From: RXIX01 sp003989075
GTDB taxonomy: Bacteria > Pseudomonadota > Gammaproteobacteria > Competibacterales > Competibacteraceae
NCBI GenBank assembly: GCA_029780415.1
Contig: JAKOYN010000019.1
Coordinates: 1-64,000, forward strand
Length of the DNA stretch: 64,000 nucleotides
Direction: 5' to 3'
How positions within the stretch are numbered: the first letter of the stretch is position 1; each line of letters begins with the position of its first letter. The notes beneath the pieces were generated by a model. That model did no database searches, was not told where the DNA came from, and saw only the letters and a program-made list of their open reading frames with translations. Below are positions 50,978-60,000 of the stretch, piece by piece. The position numbers and the translations under genes were made by a program.

Positions 50978-53203
50978 TTACGGATTCTGATCAGCGCTCG
51001 GTGCCGCGGCGTCATCCGCAACCGGGGTCGCGGCAGCCTCCAGAGCGAACAGCTTCTCGATCCGCGCCAGACGCTCGGCCCGCTCACCGCTGAGCGTACC
51101 TGCCGCCTGCACCGTAGCGCGAATCGCTTCCAGAGCCGTCGCACGCACTGCCGGGTCTGGCGGCAGCATCTGCGGAATCGCCGCCAGCGCACCATCCCGA
51201 TCCAGCAGCAGGCCAAAGAACTGCTCACGCAGCACACGCTTAAACTCGTCCAGAGTCATCGTGGTTTGCCCGGCGCGGATCCGGCGCAGCTCATTGAATC
51301 CGCGCTCGTCCACGCCCGGCCCGGCCATGCCGATATAAACCAGGCTGCGAATCGCCGCCTCGCGCACGCCACCCTCAGCAAGGCGCGCTTTCAGCTCGGC
51401 GATGCGCCGCTGCACAAAGGCAATCTGTTCCGGCTCCAGACCGGGATGGCGACGCGGCAGTTCGTCCGAGGCGCGCATGCCAACCAGCGCCTGCAGCAAG
51501 GGCGAGCTGTAAACGGCCAGGAAAATCTGTTCAAGGCTGCGATCGCGCAGATCGCGCCAGCCATCGAGCACGGCAATCATCCAGTCCGACACCATGGTCT
51601 GGAACTGTAACATTGGGTTGTCGGGCGCGGCCGGCTGCCGCTGCGCGCGCACCTGCTCGGCGAGCTGGGCAAGCTGGTGCATCAGCGGGTTGCGATCCGA
51701 GAACAGCTCATAGGGCAACTCGGATGGGTTCAGATGGTGCAGCCAGTCGCCGGTCTGGGGCATCGACAGCGCCTGCACCAGCGGCTGCAACAGAGTGCGA
51801 TACAGGCCGAGGTTGATTTCCGACACCCGCCGCACAGTGGCAAAACGGCGCTCGTTCTCGGGATCGGGCTGAACGATGGTGCGCAGGTCGGCAAGGGTGC
51901 GCGGTTCAAAGCGCACGACCCAGTCACCGCTAACCAGATCGGCATTGGCGGTATCGGCGGTCTTGGGCGTCATCACCGCTTCGTAAAGACCCGGCGGCAG
52001 CACATCGATCAGATCGATATTGGAGGCGAATTCTTCGTGTTCCTTACGGGCGACGCCGCCCGAGACGAAGATGCCCAGATGGCCGATGCTCTCGTGGATG
52101 GCGTAGATGATGGTCTGGCCACAGGCGCGCAGATCATCATCCCGTTCATAGAGATCGCAGATCCAGCCCAGCGCCTGTTGCGGCGGGGTAATGTTGTCAC
52201 CCTTGGAGCAGAAACAGACGATCGGTGAGCGGATGTTGCGCAGGTCGATGCGCACGCCATCGCTGGTGACGATCTCCGCCGTGGCCAGACGGTTGCCGAC
52301 GAACAGTTGATCGACGATCCACTGGATTTCCTCGGCATTGAGGTTAACGTGGCCGCCCCACCATTTTTCGAATTCCAGAAAGCGCGGCCCCTCAGTATCC
52401 ACCTTGGACCAGAGGTTATAGTTCTTGCCCCATAGCGTGTTGGCTGGATTGAGGTTTTCGAAGTTTTCCACCAGATAGGCGCCATCGAACTTGCCCGCAC
52501 CCAGATCACCGGTCAGCGCGGTGACCCAGCTGCCGCCGGCCAGACCACCGGTATAGCGCATCGGGTTCTGGCCCTCGATGCCGGCCCAGTAGGACAACGG
52601 CGAACCAGGAATGATGATCGGCCCGAACAGTTCCGGTCGCACCGCCGCCAGCATCATCACGGCCCAGCCGGCCTGGCAATTGCCGACCACGCAGGGTTTG
52701 CCGTCCGCGTCCGGATGCAGGGCGATGACCTTTTCCAGGAACTGCGCTTCCGCCTGCATGATGTCTTCGATGGTCTGGCCGGGCATGGGCTCGGGCGTGA
52801 AACCGACGAAATAGCAGGGATGTCCGGCGCGCAGAGCCACGCCCAGTTCGCTGTCAGCCTTGAAACCGCCAATGCCGGGTCCATGCCCGGCGCGCGGATC
52901 GACCACCACGAACGGGCGCTTGCGCGGGTCGATCGTCACGCCTTCCGGCGGCTTGATACGCACCAGCCCATAATTGACCGGCCGCGCCAGAGTACGTCCA
53001 TCCATCAGCAGCTCGGCCTCGAAGCTCAGCACGTTGGGCACCGCCTTGGCCTTCTGCGCATAGTACTGGTCGCTGCGCTGGCGCAGCACGTCCCAAAACA
53101 GGACTGTGCGCTGCCAGGCATCCACCCAGTACTCGACCGTTTGCTGTGCGATAGGCGGCAGGGCCGCGCTGTTGGACAGGAAGGGATTGCGTAATTCGGC
53201 CAT
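50978..53203 (-). CDS. DUF3141 alpha/beta-hydrolase (PHA-synthase-like)
   Basis: This 741-aa cytoplasmic protein has a PHA-synthase-like hydrolase core. The nucleophile box VVGNCQAGW has Cys176 in place of the usual Ser, as in PhaC synthases. A matching acid (SKGDNITPP) and His (HESIGHLGIFVSG) follow. DUF3141 proteins are often annotated as 3-hydroxyalkanoate synthetases and are recurrently found with phosphate acetyltransferase, acetate kinase and fabI, as here. ATG 53203 has GAGG 8 nt upstream; an upstream in-frame ATG exists without similarity. The C-terminal 350 residues are helical and unassigned. Its biochemical activity is not established to my knowledge. Confidence 0.85.
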   Translation of the reverse strand: MAELRNPFLSNSAALPPIAQQTVEYWVDAWQRTVLFWDVLRQRSDQYYAQKAKAVPNVLSFEAELLMDGRTLARPVNYGLVRIKPPEGVTIDPRKRPFVVVDPRAGHGPGIGGFKADSELGVALRAGHPCYFVGFTPEPMPGQTIEDIMQAEAQFLEKVIALHPDADGKPCVVGNCQAGWAVMMLAAVRPELFGPIIIPGSPLSYWAGIEGQNPMRYTGGLAGGSWVTALTGDLGAGKFDGAYLVENFENLNPANTLWGKNYNLWSKVDTEGPRFLEFEKWWGGHVNLNAEEIQWIVDQLFVGNRLATAEIVTSDGVRIDLRNIRSPIVCFCSKGDNITPPQQALGWICDLYERDDDLRACGQTIIYAIHESIGHLGIFVSGGVARKEHEEFASNIDLIDVLPPGLYEAVMTPKTADTANADLVSGDWVVRFEPRTLADLRTIVQPDPENERRFATVRRVSEINLGLYRTLLQPLVQALSMPQTGDWLHHLNPSELPYELFSDRNPLMHQLAQLAEQVRAQRQPAAPDNPMLQFQTMVSDWMIAVLDGWRDLRDRSLEQIFLAVYSSPLLQALVGMRASDELPRRHPGLEPEQIAFVQRRIAELKARLAEGGVREAAIRSLVYIGMAGPGVDERGFNELRRIRAGQTTMTLDEFKRVLREQFFGLLLDRDGALAAIPQMLPPDPAVRATALEAIRATVQAAGTLSGERAERLARIEKLFALEAAATPVADDAAAPSADQNP

Positions 53204-53425
53204 GACCTGATCCTCAAATTGAACATATCGCGCATTGGCGCACTGCATCAAAACCCGGCTCATTCGCACCAAGCATAGACCCAAAGCCGGCGCGCGATAC
53301 GGCAATCGATAGCGAAATTTCGCCGTCCCCGCCTACAATTGATTAGGCACACCGACGCTGTCCGGCGCCGAATCCCCGGCCTGGACCCAGCCCCCTATCC
53401 GTTATTTCACGAGAGAATTCCCTGC

Positions 53426-53872
53426 ATGAGCACGAAACCCCAGCAACCCGCAAACACGCTCGATGCCGCCGTCAAGGCGCTGCGCCTGTATCTGATGGAA
53501 AAAGGCAACAGCTTCGATCATGGCCCAGCCTACGAAGGTCATGGCAAGGTGCTCACCGGCGTGGCCCAGGCGATGCACCTCTACCAGGGCATGGGCTATA
53601 CCAAGCTGTTCGCACTCGGCGAGCCGCCGGTCTATGCGCTGCTGCAACGCGGGCACCGCGAAGCGCATCTATTCGAGCCGCAGGATCCGCAAATTCGCCA
53701 GTGGCTGGAAAATGACGAAGTCGTCAAGTTCGACGATCCGGCCATGCGCGCCTACATGCTGCAGAAATCCGGCCTGAACGAAGGCGATGTGCCCAGCGCC
53801 GCGAAGCCCCGGCGCTTCCACGTCAACGAGGTCGATAACGTTTTTGTCGCCACGGCCGACGACGAAGAGTGA
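53426..53872 (+). CDS. Conserved hypothetical protein
   Basis: This 148-aa soluble protein begins at ATG 53426 and has no signal or membrane segment. It contains a mixed helical N-terminus (AAVKALRLYLMEKGNSFDHGPAYEGHG), a central segment with GMGYTKLFALGEPPVYALLQRG, and an acidic C-terminal end (VATADDEE). I do not recognise the family. It precedes scpB by 32 bp on the same strand and is divergent from the DUF3141 gene, with 222 bp between their starts. Confidence 0.7.
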   Translation: MSTKPQQPANTLDAAVKALRLYLMEKGNSFDHGPAYEGHGKVLTGVAQAMHLYQGMGYTKLFALGEPPVYALLQRGHREAHLFEPQDPQIRQWLENDEVVKFDDPAMRAYMLQKSGLNEGDVPSAAKPRRFHVNEVDNVFVATADDEE

Positions 53873-53904
53873 TCCACCCCGCCCACGCTGTGCAGGATAA
53901 ACCC

Positions 53905-54684
53905 GTGTCATTAACCATCATTGAAGCCCAGGACGCGATCGGCACGATCGTGATGAATCACCTGCAGAAGCACAACGCCCTGAGCGGTGCCCTGATTGCC
54001 GAGATTACCACCGCCCTGGACAGCTTCCGCGCGCAGAACATCCGTGCCGTAGTGTTGCGCGCACCCGCCGGCGTCAAGGTCTGGTCAGCCGGTCATGACG
54101 TGAGTGAACTGCCCGAGGGTGGGCGCGATCCGCTGGGCTGGAATGATCCCTTGCGGGTACTGGTGCGAGCCATTCAGGAATTCCCGGCGCCGGTGATCGC
54201 CCTGATCGAAGGCGGTGTATGGGGCGGTGGCTGTGAGGTAGCCATGGCCTGCGACATCCTGGTCGCTGCACCCGGCGTCACTTTCGCCATCACCCCAGCC
54301 AAGCTGGGCGTGCCCTACAATATCGGCGGCATCCTGACCCTGATGAACATGATTCCGCTGCCAGTGGCCAAGGAAATGCTGTTCACTGCGCAGCCGATTC
54401 CGGCCAGTCAGGCCCTGAATCTGGGCATGATCAACTACATCCAGCCCGCCGAGGCCATCGAAACCTTTGTCCACGGCTTGGCGGCGCACATCGTCGCCAA
54501 TTCGCCGCTGAGCATCGCGGTGATGAAGGAGGAACTGCGCCTGCTGGCCAGTGCCCACGCCATGACGCCGGAGCTATTCGAGCGCATTCAGGGTCTGCGC
54601 CGCGTGGTCTACGACAGCACCGATTACCAGGAGGGCCTGCTCGCCTTCCGTGAGAAGCGTCCGCCCCGATTCAATGGCAGCTAA
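53905..54684 (+). CDS. scpB: Methylmalonyl-CoA decarboxylase
   Basis: This 259-aa crotonase-superfamily enzyme converts methylmalonyl-CoA to propionyl-CoA. Its similarity to E. coli ScpB runs along the whole protein: SAGHDVSELPEGGRDPLGWNDPLR, IEGGVWGGGCEVAMACDIL (oxyanion-hole region), LGVPYNIGGI, AVMKEELRLLASAHAM, FERIQGLRRVVYDSTDYQEGLLAF. GTG 53905 with AGGATAA upstream aligns with the E. coli start; an earlier GTG at 53869 would overlap the previous gene. Propionyl-CoA from this route supports odd-chain acyl or hydroxyvalerate synthesis, consistent with the DUF3141/pta/ackA cluster. Confidence 0.93.
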   Translation: MSLTIIEAQDAIGTIVMNHLQKHNALSGALIAEITTALDSFRAQNIRAVVLRAPAGVKVWSAGHDVSELPEGGRDPLGWNDPLRVLVRAIQEFPAPVIALIEGGVWGGGCEVAMACDILVAAPGVTFAITPAKLGVPYNIGGILTLMNMIPLPVAKEMLFTAQPIPASQALNLGMINYIQPAEAIETFVHGLAAHIVANSPLSIAVMKEELRLLASAHAMTPELFERIQGLRRVVYDSTDYQEGLLAFREKRPPRFNGS

Positions 54685-54711
54685 GGCGCTTCGCGAGCCA
54701 CGCCCGCCGCG

Positions 54712-56637
54712 ATGAATACCATCGCTGCCACCTCACCCAAGATCGTCTGGATTTTTGGCTGCCTGATCCTGTACTGGCTATTCTGCATGACGTGCGCGGT
54801 CATCGGTGCCCGCCGGGCGCACAGTGCCGCCGACTATTTCCTGGCCGGCGGCAGTCTGTCGCCGCTGCTGTTCACCCTGGCGGCGACTGCGGTGTGCTTC
54901 TCCGGCTGGACCTTCATCGGCCACCCCGGCCTGAGCTACAGCGAGGGCTGGCCCTATGCTTATGCCGCGTTCTATGCCCTGACCATTCCGCTGACCGGCA
55001 TTCTGTTTCTCAAGCGCCAGTGGCTGCTGGCCCGGCATTATGGCTTTAGCACGCCTGGCGCCCTGCTGGCCTGGTATTTCCAGTCCGATCTGCTGCGCCT
55101 GCTGGTGGTCGGCGTAGCATTGTTCTTCGCCGTGCCCTATCTGGGCCTGCAACTGCGTGCCGCCGGTTTTCTGTTCAACGTACTCACCGATGGTCTGCTG
55201 GGTGTGCAGTTTGGCATGTGGGTACTGGCCAGCGTGGTCCTCAGCTACGTGGCATCCGGCGGCCTGCGGACCATGGCCTGGACGGGCGCGGCGCAGTTCC
55301 TGTTGCTGGCTGCGGGTCTGGTGGTCCTGGGCGTGCTGACCCTGCAGGCCATCGGCGGCGGGGAGCGCCTGATCGCCGGGGTGATCGCCCTGAGTCAGGA
55401 TGATCCGCTGCGCACGCCCGAGGGCTATAGCCACTACCTGGCCCTGCCGGGCGCGATACAGGGCGTGCGCGACGGCACCCAGGCCACCGGCAGCGCCTGG
55501 ACCGGCAGCATGGTGCTCAGCTATCTGGTGGCGCTGATGGGCATTCAGGCCTCGCCAGCCTTTTCCATGCTGGCCCTGGCCAGCCAGCGACCGGCCTTTG
55601 CCGCGCAGCAGGTGTGGGCCTCGGGACTGATCATGGGCCTGATTCTGGTCCTGTTCACCGCAATCCTCGGCATCGGTGGCCATTTTCTCGGCGCTGATGC
55701 GGCCTTTCTGCAGGCCCATCCCGATCTGGTCAACCCACTGCTGGCCGAGCCCCTGCAGCACCGTGACCTGTTACAGGTACCCGGTGGCCGCGACCTGCTG
55801 GTGCCGCAACTGATCAACCTGCTCGGGAGTACCATGCCCTGGCTGACCGGCCTGCTGGCCATCGCAGCGCTGGCGGCGATGGAATCAACCGCGTCCTGCT
55901 ACATGGTCACCGCCGGCGGCCTGATTGCTCATGATCTGTTTCAACGCTTCCTGCTGCCCGGCGCCCATGACCACACCCTGAAGTTCATCGGCCGCATGGG
56001 CGTGGTCGGGGTGGTGATGCTGGCGCTGACGGTAGCGAGCAACTCCGTCGAGGCGCTGGCGCTGCTCGGCGGACTGGCAGTGTCCTATGGCCTGCAGATG
56101 GTGCCGGCGCTGCTGGGGCTGTGCTACTGGCCGTATCTGACCCGCCAGGGCGTGACTGCGGGCCTGCTGATCGGTCTGCTGGTGGTGACCCTGACCGAGG
56201 CGCTTGGATTGCGCTGGCTGGGTATCAGTGCCTGGGGCCGCTGGCCGCTGACCGTGCACGCGGCGGTCTGGGGCCTGCTGGCCAATTTCACCGTGGCGGT
56301 GCTGCTCTCGGCGCTCACCCGCGACGACACGGCACGCAAGGCTGAATGCCACCGCTGGCTGGCGGCCCAGACCCTACTGTCACCGCAGCGACGGCGCTGG
56401 GTATGGCCGATCGCCCTGTTGACGGTTGTATGGCTGCTGTTCGCCGCCGGACCGGGTGCGGTGATTGGCAATAGCCTGTTTGGCGATCCGAATGTGCCAG
56501 ACAGCTGGCGTTTCGGCATGCCCTCGATCTGGGCGTGGCAACTGGGCGGCTGGGCGCTGGGCGTGGTGCTGCTGGCGCTGCTCGCCTATGGCCTGCGCCT
56601 GAGCACCGCCGACCCGCCCATCAGGTCCGAAAAATGA
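54712..56637 (+). CDS. Sodium:solute symporter (SSF family)
   Basis: This 641-aa inner-membrane protein has about 13-14 transmembrane helices. Residues 30-60 (GARRAHSAADYFLAGGSLSPLLFTLAATAVCFSGWTFIG) resemble the SSS/SSF first helices, and VLSYVASGGLRTMAWTGAAQ and LAALAAMESTASCYMVTAGG correspond to the sodium-site regions. The substrate is unknown; possibilities include organic acids, amino acids or sugars. It starts 27 bp after scpB, so the two may be co-transcribed and handle a carboxylate. The 3' end overlaps the convergent DUF486 gene by 17 bp. Confidence 0.88.
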   Translation: MNTIAATSPKIVWIFGCLILYWLFCMTCAVIGARRAHSAADYFLAGGSLSPLLFTLAATAVCFSGWTFIGHPGLSYSEGWPYAYAAFYALTIPLTGILFLKRQWLLARHYGFSTPGALLAWYFQSDLLRLLVVGVALFFAVPYLGLQLRAAGFLFNVLTDGLLGVQFGMWVLASVVLSYVASGGLRTMAWTGAAQFLLLAAGLVVLGVLTLQAIGGGERLIAGVIALSQDDPLRTPEGYSHYLALPGAIQGVRDGTQATGSAWTGSMVLSYLVALMGIQASPAFSMLALASQRPAFAAQQVWASGLIMGLILVLFTAILGIGGHFLGADAAFLQAHPDLVNPLLAEPLQHRDLLQVPGGRDLLVPQLINLLGSTMPWLTGLLAIAALAAMESTASCYMVTAGGLIAHDLFQRFLLPGAHDHTLKFIGRMGVVGVVMLALTVASNSVEALALLGGLAVSYGLQMVPALLGLCYWPYLTRQGVTAGLLIGLLVVTLTEALGLRWLGISAWGRWPLTVHAAVWGLLANFTVAVLLSALTRDDTARKAECHRWLAAQTLLSPQRRRWVWPIALLTVVWLLFAAGPGAVIGNSLFGDPNVPDSWRFGMPSIWAWQLGGWALGVVLLALLAYGLRLSTADPPIRSEK

Positions 56638-56962
56638 AATACACCGCACCAATCAGGCACAATCCGGCCCATAGATAATCCAGCTTCAGCGGCTGTTCGA
56701 GATACAGCACGGCAAAGGGCACGAATACACTCAGCGAAATCACTTCCTGGAGAATTCTGAGTTGCGCCACGCTCAGGTCGCTAAAGCCGATGCGGTTGGC
56801 TGGAACCTGCAGCAGATATTCAAACAGGGCAATGCTCCAGCTCACCAGCGCTGCGATATACCAGGGATAGCTGAGCAGGTTTTTTAGATGACCATACCAA
56901 GCGAAGGTCATGAACAGGTTGGATAAAATCAATAAGGCAGCAGTTTGCAGCAGAATGGGCAC
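56621..56962 (-). CDS. DUF486 (DMT-like) small membrane protein
   Basis: This 113-aa protein has four hydrophobic helices: residues 5-25, 33-52, 70-88 and 95-112. The segments NLFMTFAWYGHLKN, WYIAALVSWSIALFEYLLQVPANRIG and LRILQEVISLSVFVPFAVLYL match the DUF486/DMT small membrane family. Function is unknown. It converges with the SSF symporter gene. Confidence 0.88.
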   Translation of the reverse strand: MPILLQTAALLILSNLFMTFAWYGHLKNLLSYPWYIAALVSWSIALFEYLLQVPANRIGFSDLSVAQLRILQEVISLSVFVPFAVLYLEQPLKLDYLWAGLCLIGAVYFIFRT

Positions 56963-57070
56963 GGCGATTTCTCAACGGGATACGGTTCAAAGGCAAAGGC
57001 GCCGATTGTACCGGTACCGCCGCGCTGGTGACACACTCAGTGTGCGCGCAGCCGCTGCCAGCCATCGCAC

Positions 57071-60000
57071 ATGAACGCTCGCATTGGCGGGATCGTGCTG
57101 GCAGTCAGTGCCGCCTTCATCGCCGTACTACTGACCATCGCCGCGCTGGATCGCTGGGTTCTCCAGCCGCCTTTCGAGCGACTGCAGCAGATCCAGGCTG
57201 AGGAAGACAGCGCGCGGGTGCAGGCCGCCATCACGCAACAAATGCGCCAGTTAGCGGCACTGGCCGCTGACTGGGCGGTCTGGGACGATGCCTACGCCTT
57301 CGCCGAGAAGCCGGATCCGGCCTTTATCCAGTCCAATCTGAGTGACTTTCGCCAACTGGAGAAAAACGCCCAGATCAACGTAGGCCTGCTGCTCAACCGC
57401 GCCGGGCGCCTGCTGTATGCCGGCACCTATGACAGCGACCTGGGTGGACCGGTCACCTTGGCTGATTTCACCGGTGATCCGCCGCCCGTGGCCCGTCTGA
57501 TCCAGCCGGTGCTCAATCAGGGACAGCCGCTCAGCGGTCTGCTGCGCACCGAATATGGTCTGTTGCTGCTGGCGGCGCATCCAATTCTGGATACTCAGGG
57601 TCGTGGTCCGCTGCATGGCGCGGTGCTGTTTGGCCGCTTCCTCGATATGCCGCTGCTGCGCACGCTGACCGAGCAGACTCAGGCGGCCTTCGAACTGCTG
57701 GCCATGAATGACCCAAGGCTACCCGAATCGGAATGGCAGCAGCTGCGTGCGCAGCCGGCTGGAGCCAGGCTGCTGCATACGGCACTGGATGGCCGATTAT
57801 TCACCGATACGCTGCTCACCGGCCTGAACGGCCAGGCCGTAGCGCTGCTGCGGGTGCCGGTGCGCCAGGATATTGCAAGCACTGCGTATGCCACCGGGCG
57901 CACCCTGGGCAGCATCCTGGGTGTGCTGTTGCTGGCCCTGCTGCTCGGTGGCGGCTATCTGTGCACCCGGCCACCGCGCGATCAACACGGCGCAGTGGGC
58001 ACAGCGGCCTGGGTCAGCGCTACTCTGAGCCTGTTGATTGGCGCCAGCCTGACCGCAGGCCTGTATCTGGAGCTGCAGCGGAACAGCCGCGACGATCTGC
58101 AGCGCCGTTTCCAGGAAATTGCCGGCACGCGGGCACAACTGCTGATCGAACGCTTTCGGGACCGGATGCGCGACCTGAGTGTGGTGCAGCGTTTTTTCGA
58201 GAGTTCGGCGCAAGTTGACCGCAACGAATTCCGCCAGTTTGTAGCCCCGCTTCTGGATGACCGGGGCTTCACCGCCCTGGAATGGCTGCCGCGGGTCAAC
58301 GCCACGCAGCGGACCGATTTCGAAGCCGCCGCGCGTCGGGACGGACTGCAGGATTTCCAGTTCACTGAACGGGATGCTGCTGGTCATCTAGTACCGGCTG
58401 CCGCGCGCGATGAGTATTTCCCGGTGTACTACCTGGAACCGCTGGCCGGCCACGAACCGGCGCTGGGCTACGCGCCCGCCGCTTCCCACCCCTTGCGCGG
58501 TGCGGTGCTCGACCGGGCCCGCGACAGCGGCCAGATCAGCCTGTCAACCCGTGAGGTCCTGGTACAGGACACCACGACGCCGCACCCTACGGTGGTGGCC
58601 TTCGCGCCGGTGTACGCCAATCCCGATCAGTATGATCCTGCCACGCGCCGCCAGCGTCTGCGCGGTTTCGTAGCCGGCCTGATTCGCCTCGATCTCACGG
58701 TGGAACGGGCAGTCGCCGAAACTGCACCCGTCGGCTTGTTGCTGCGGCTTCTCGATCGCCAGGCGCCACAGGAACGGCAACTGCTCTTCGAGCGCGATAA
58801 GCCGCGCCTGGGCTCTGCAACACCGGATCCGCAATTGCCCTTGCATTATGCGATCGATTTCCCTCTTGCTGACCGCCTATGGTGCATCGAGATACAGCCC
58901 AACAGCGCCTTCATCGCTGCCCATCTCAATCAGGGTTACCGCTGGATCCCCCTTGTTGGCACCCTGTTGACCCTGCTGGCCACGCTGTATCTGTTCTCGT
59001 TGATGTCGCAGCGGCAGCGCGCCGAGGCTCTGGTGGCCGTGCGTACCGCTGATCTAGTCGCCAGTGAAGAACGCTTCCGCGCCCTGCACGAAGCCTCGTT
59101 CGGCGGTATTGCCATCCATGACCAGGGCGTGATCGTGGAATGCAATCAGGGTCTAAGTGACATGACCGGCTTCCGCCGTGATGAACTGTTGGGCATGAAC
59201 GGCCTGCTGCTGATTGCTCCGGAATGGCGCGCAGTGGTGATGAACCACATTCGTTCCGGCTATGACCGAGCCTATGAGGCATTTGGCCTACGCTGCGATG
59301 GCACGGTCTACGCACTGGAAATCCGTGGCAAGAACATACCCTATCGAGGAAAGCCGGCGCGGGTGACCGAATTCCGCGATATCAGCGAGCGCCGTCAGGC
59401 TGAGGAGCGTCAGCGACTGTCTGCAGCGGTGCTGGATGCGGCACAGGAAGCGATTATCGTGACCAATGCCGCCGGTCGGATCATCGCCGTGAATCCGGCC
59501 TTCACCGCGCTCAGCGGCTATCCGCAAGCCGAGGTACTCGGGCGCAATCCGCGTTTCCTGCAAGCCGAGCATCAGTCGGATGCCTATTTCACCGCGCTGT
59601 GGCAGACCTTGGCGCGTGACGGTCGCTGGCAGGGGGAATTTCAGGTGCGTTGCCAGGATGGCAGCCTGTGCATCACCCTGACCACTGTCGGGGTGGTTCG
59701 TGACGGCAGCGGACAGGTGACCCATTATGTGATTACTGCCGCTGACATCACCCACCTTAAGGAAACTGAACAGCGCATCGAATATCTCGCCTATCACGAC
59801 GCGCTGACTGGCCTGCCCAACCGTACCCTGCTGGCGCAGCGTGCTGAACTGGCGCTGGCGCTGGCGGCGCGGCATCGTGAGGAAGTCACGGTGCTGTTTC
59901 TGGATCTGGACCGATTCAAGGAAGTCAACGACTCGCTCGGTCACGCCGAGGGCGACGCGTTGCTGATGCAGGCGGCGCAGCGCATCCGCCATCTGGTTCG

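Noticed and set aside
59533..59560. Second LOV domain in the CHASE4 protein
   Set aside because: The motif reads GRNPRFLQ: proline replaces the essential adduct cysteine and the flavin-contact Asn pattern is absent.
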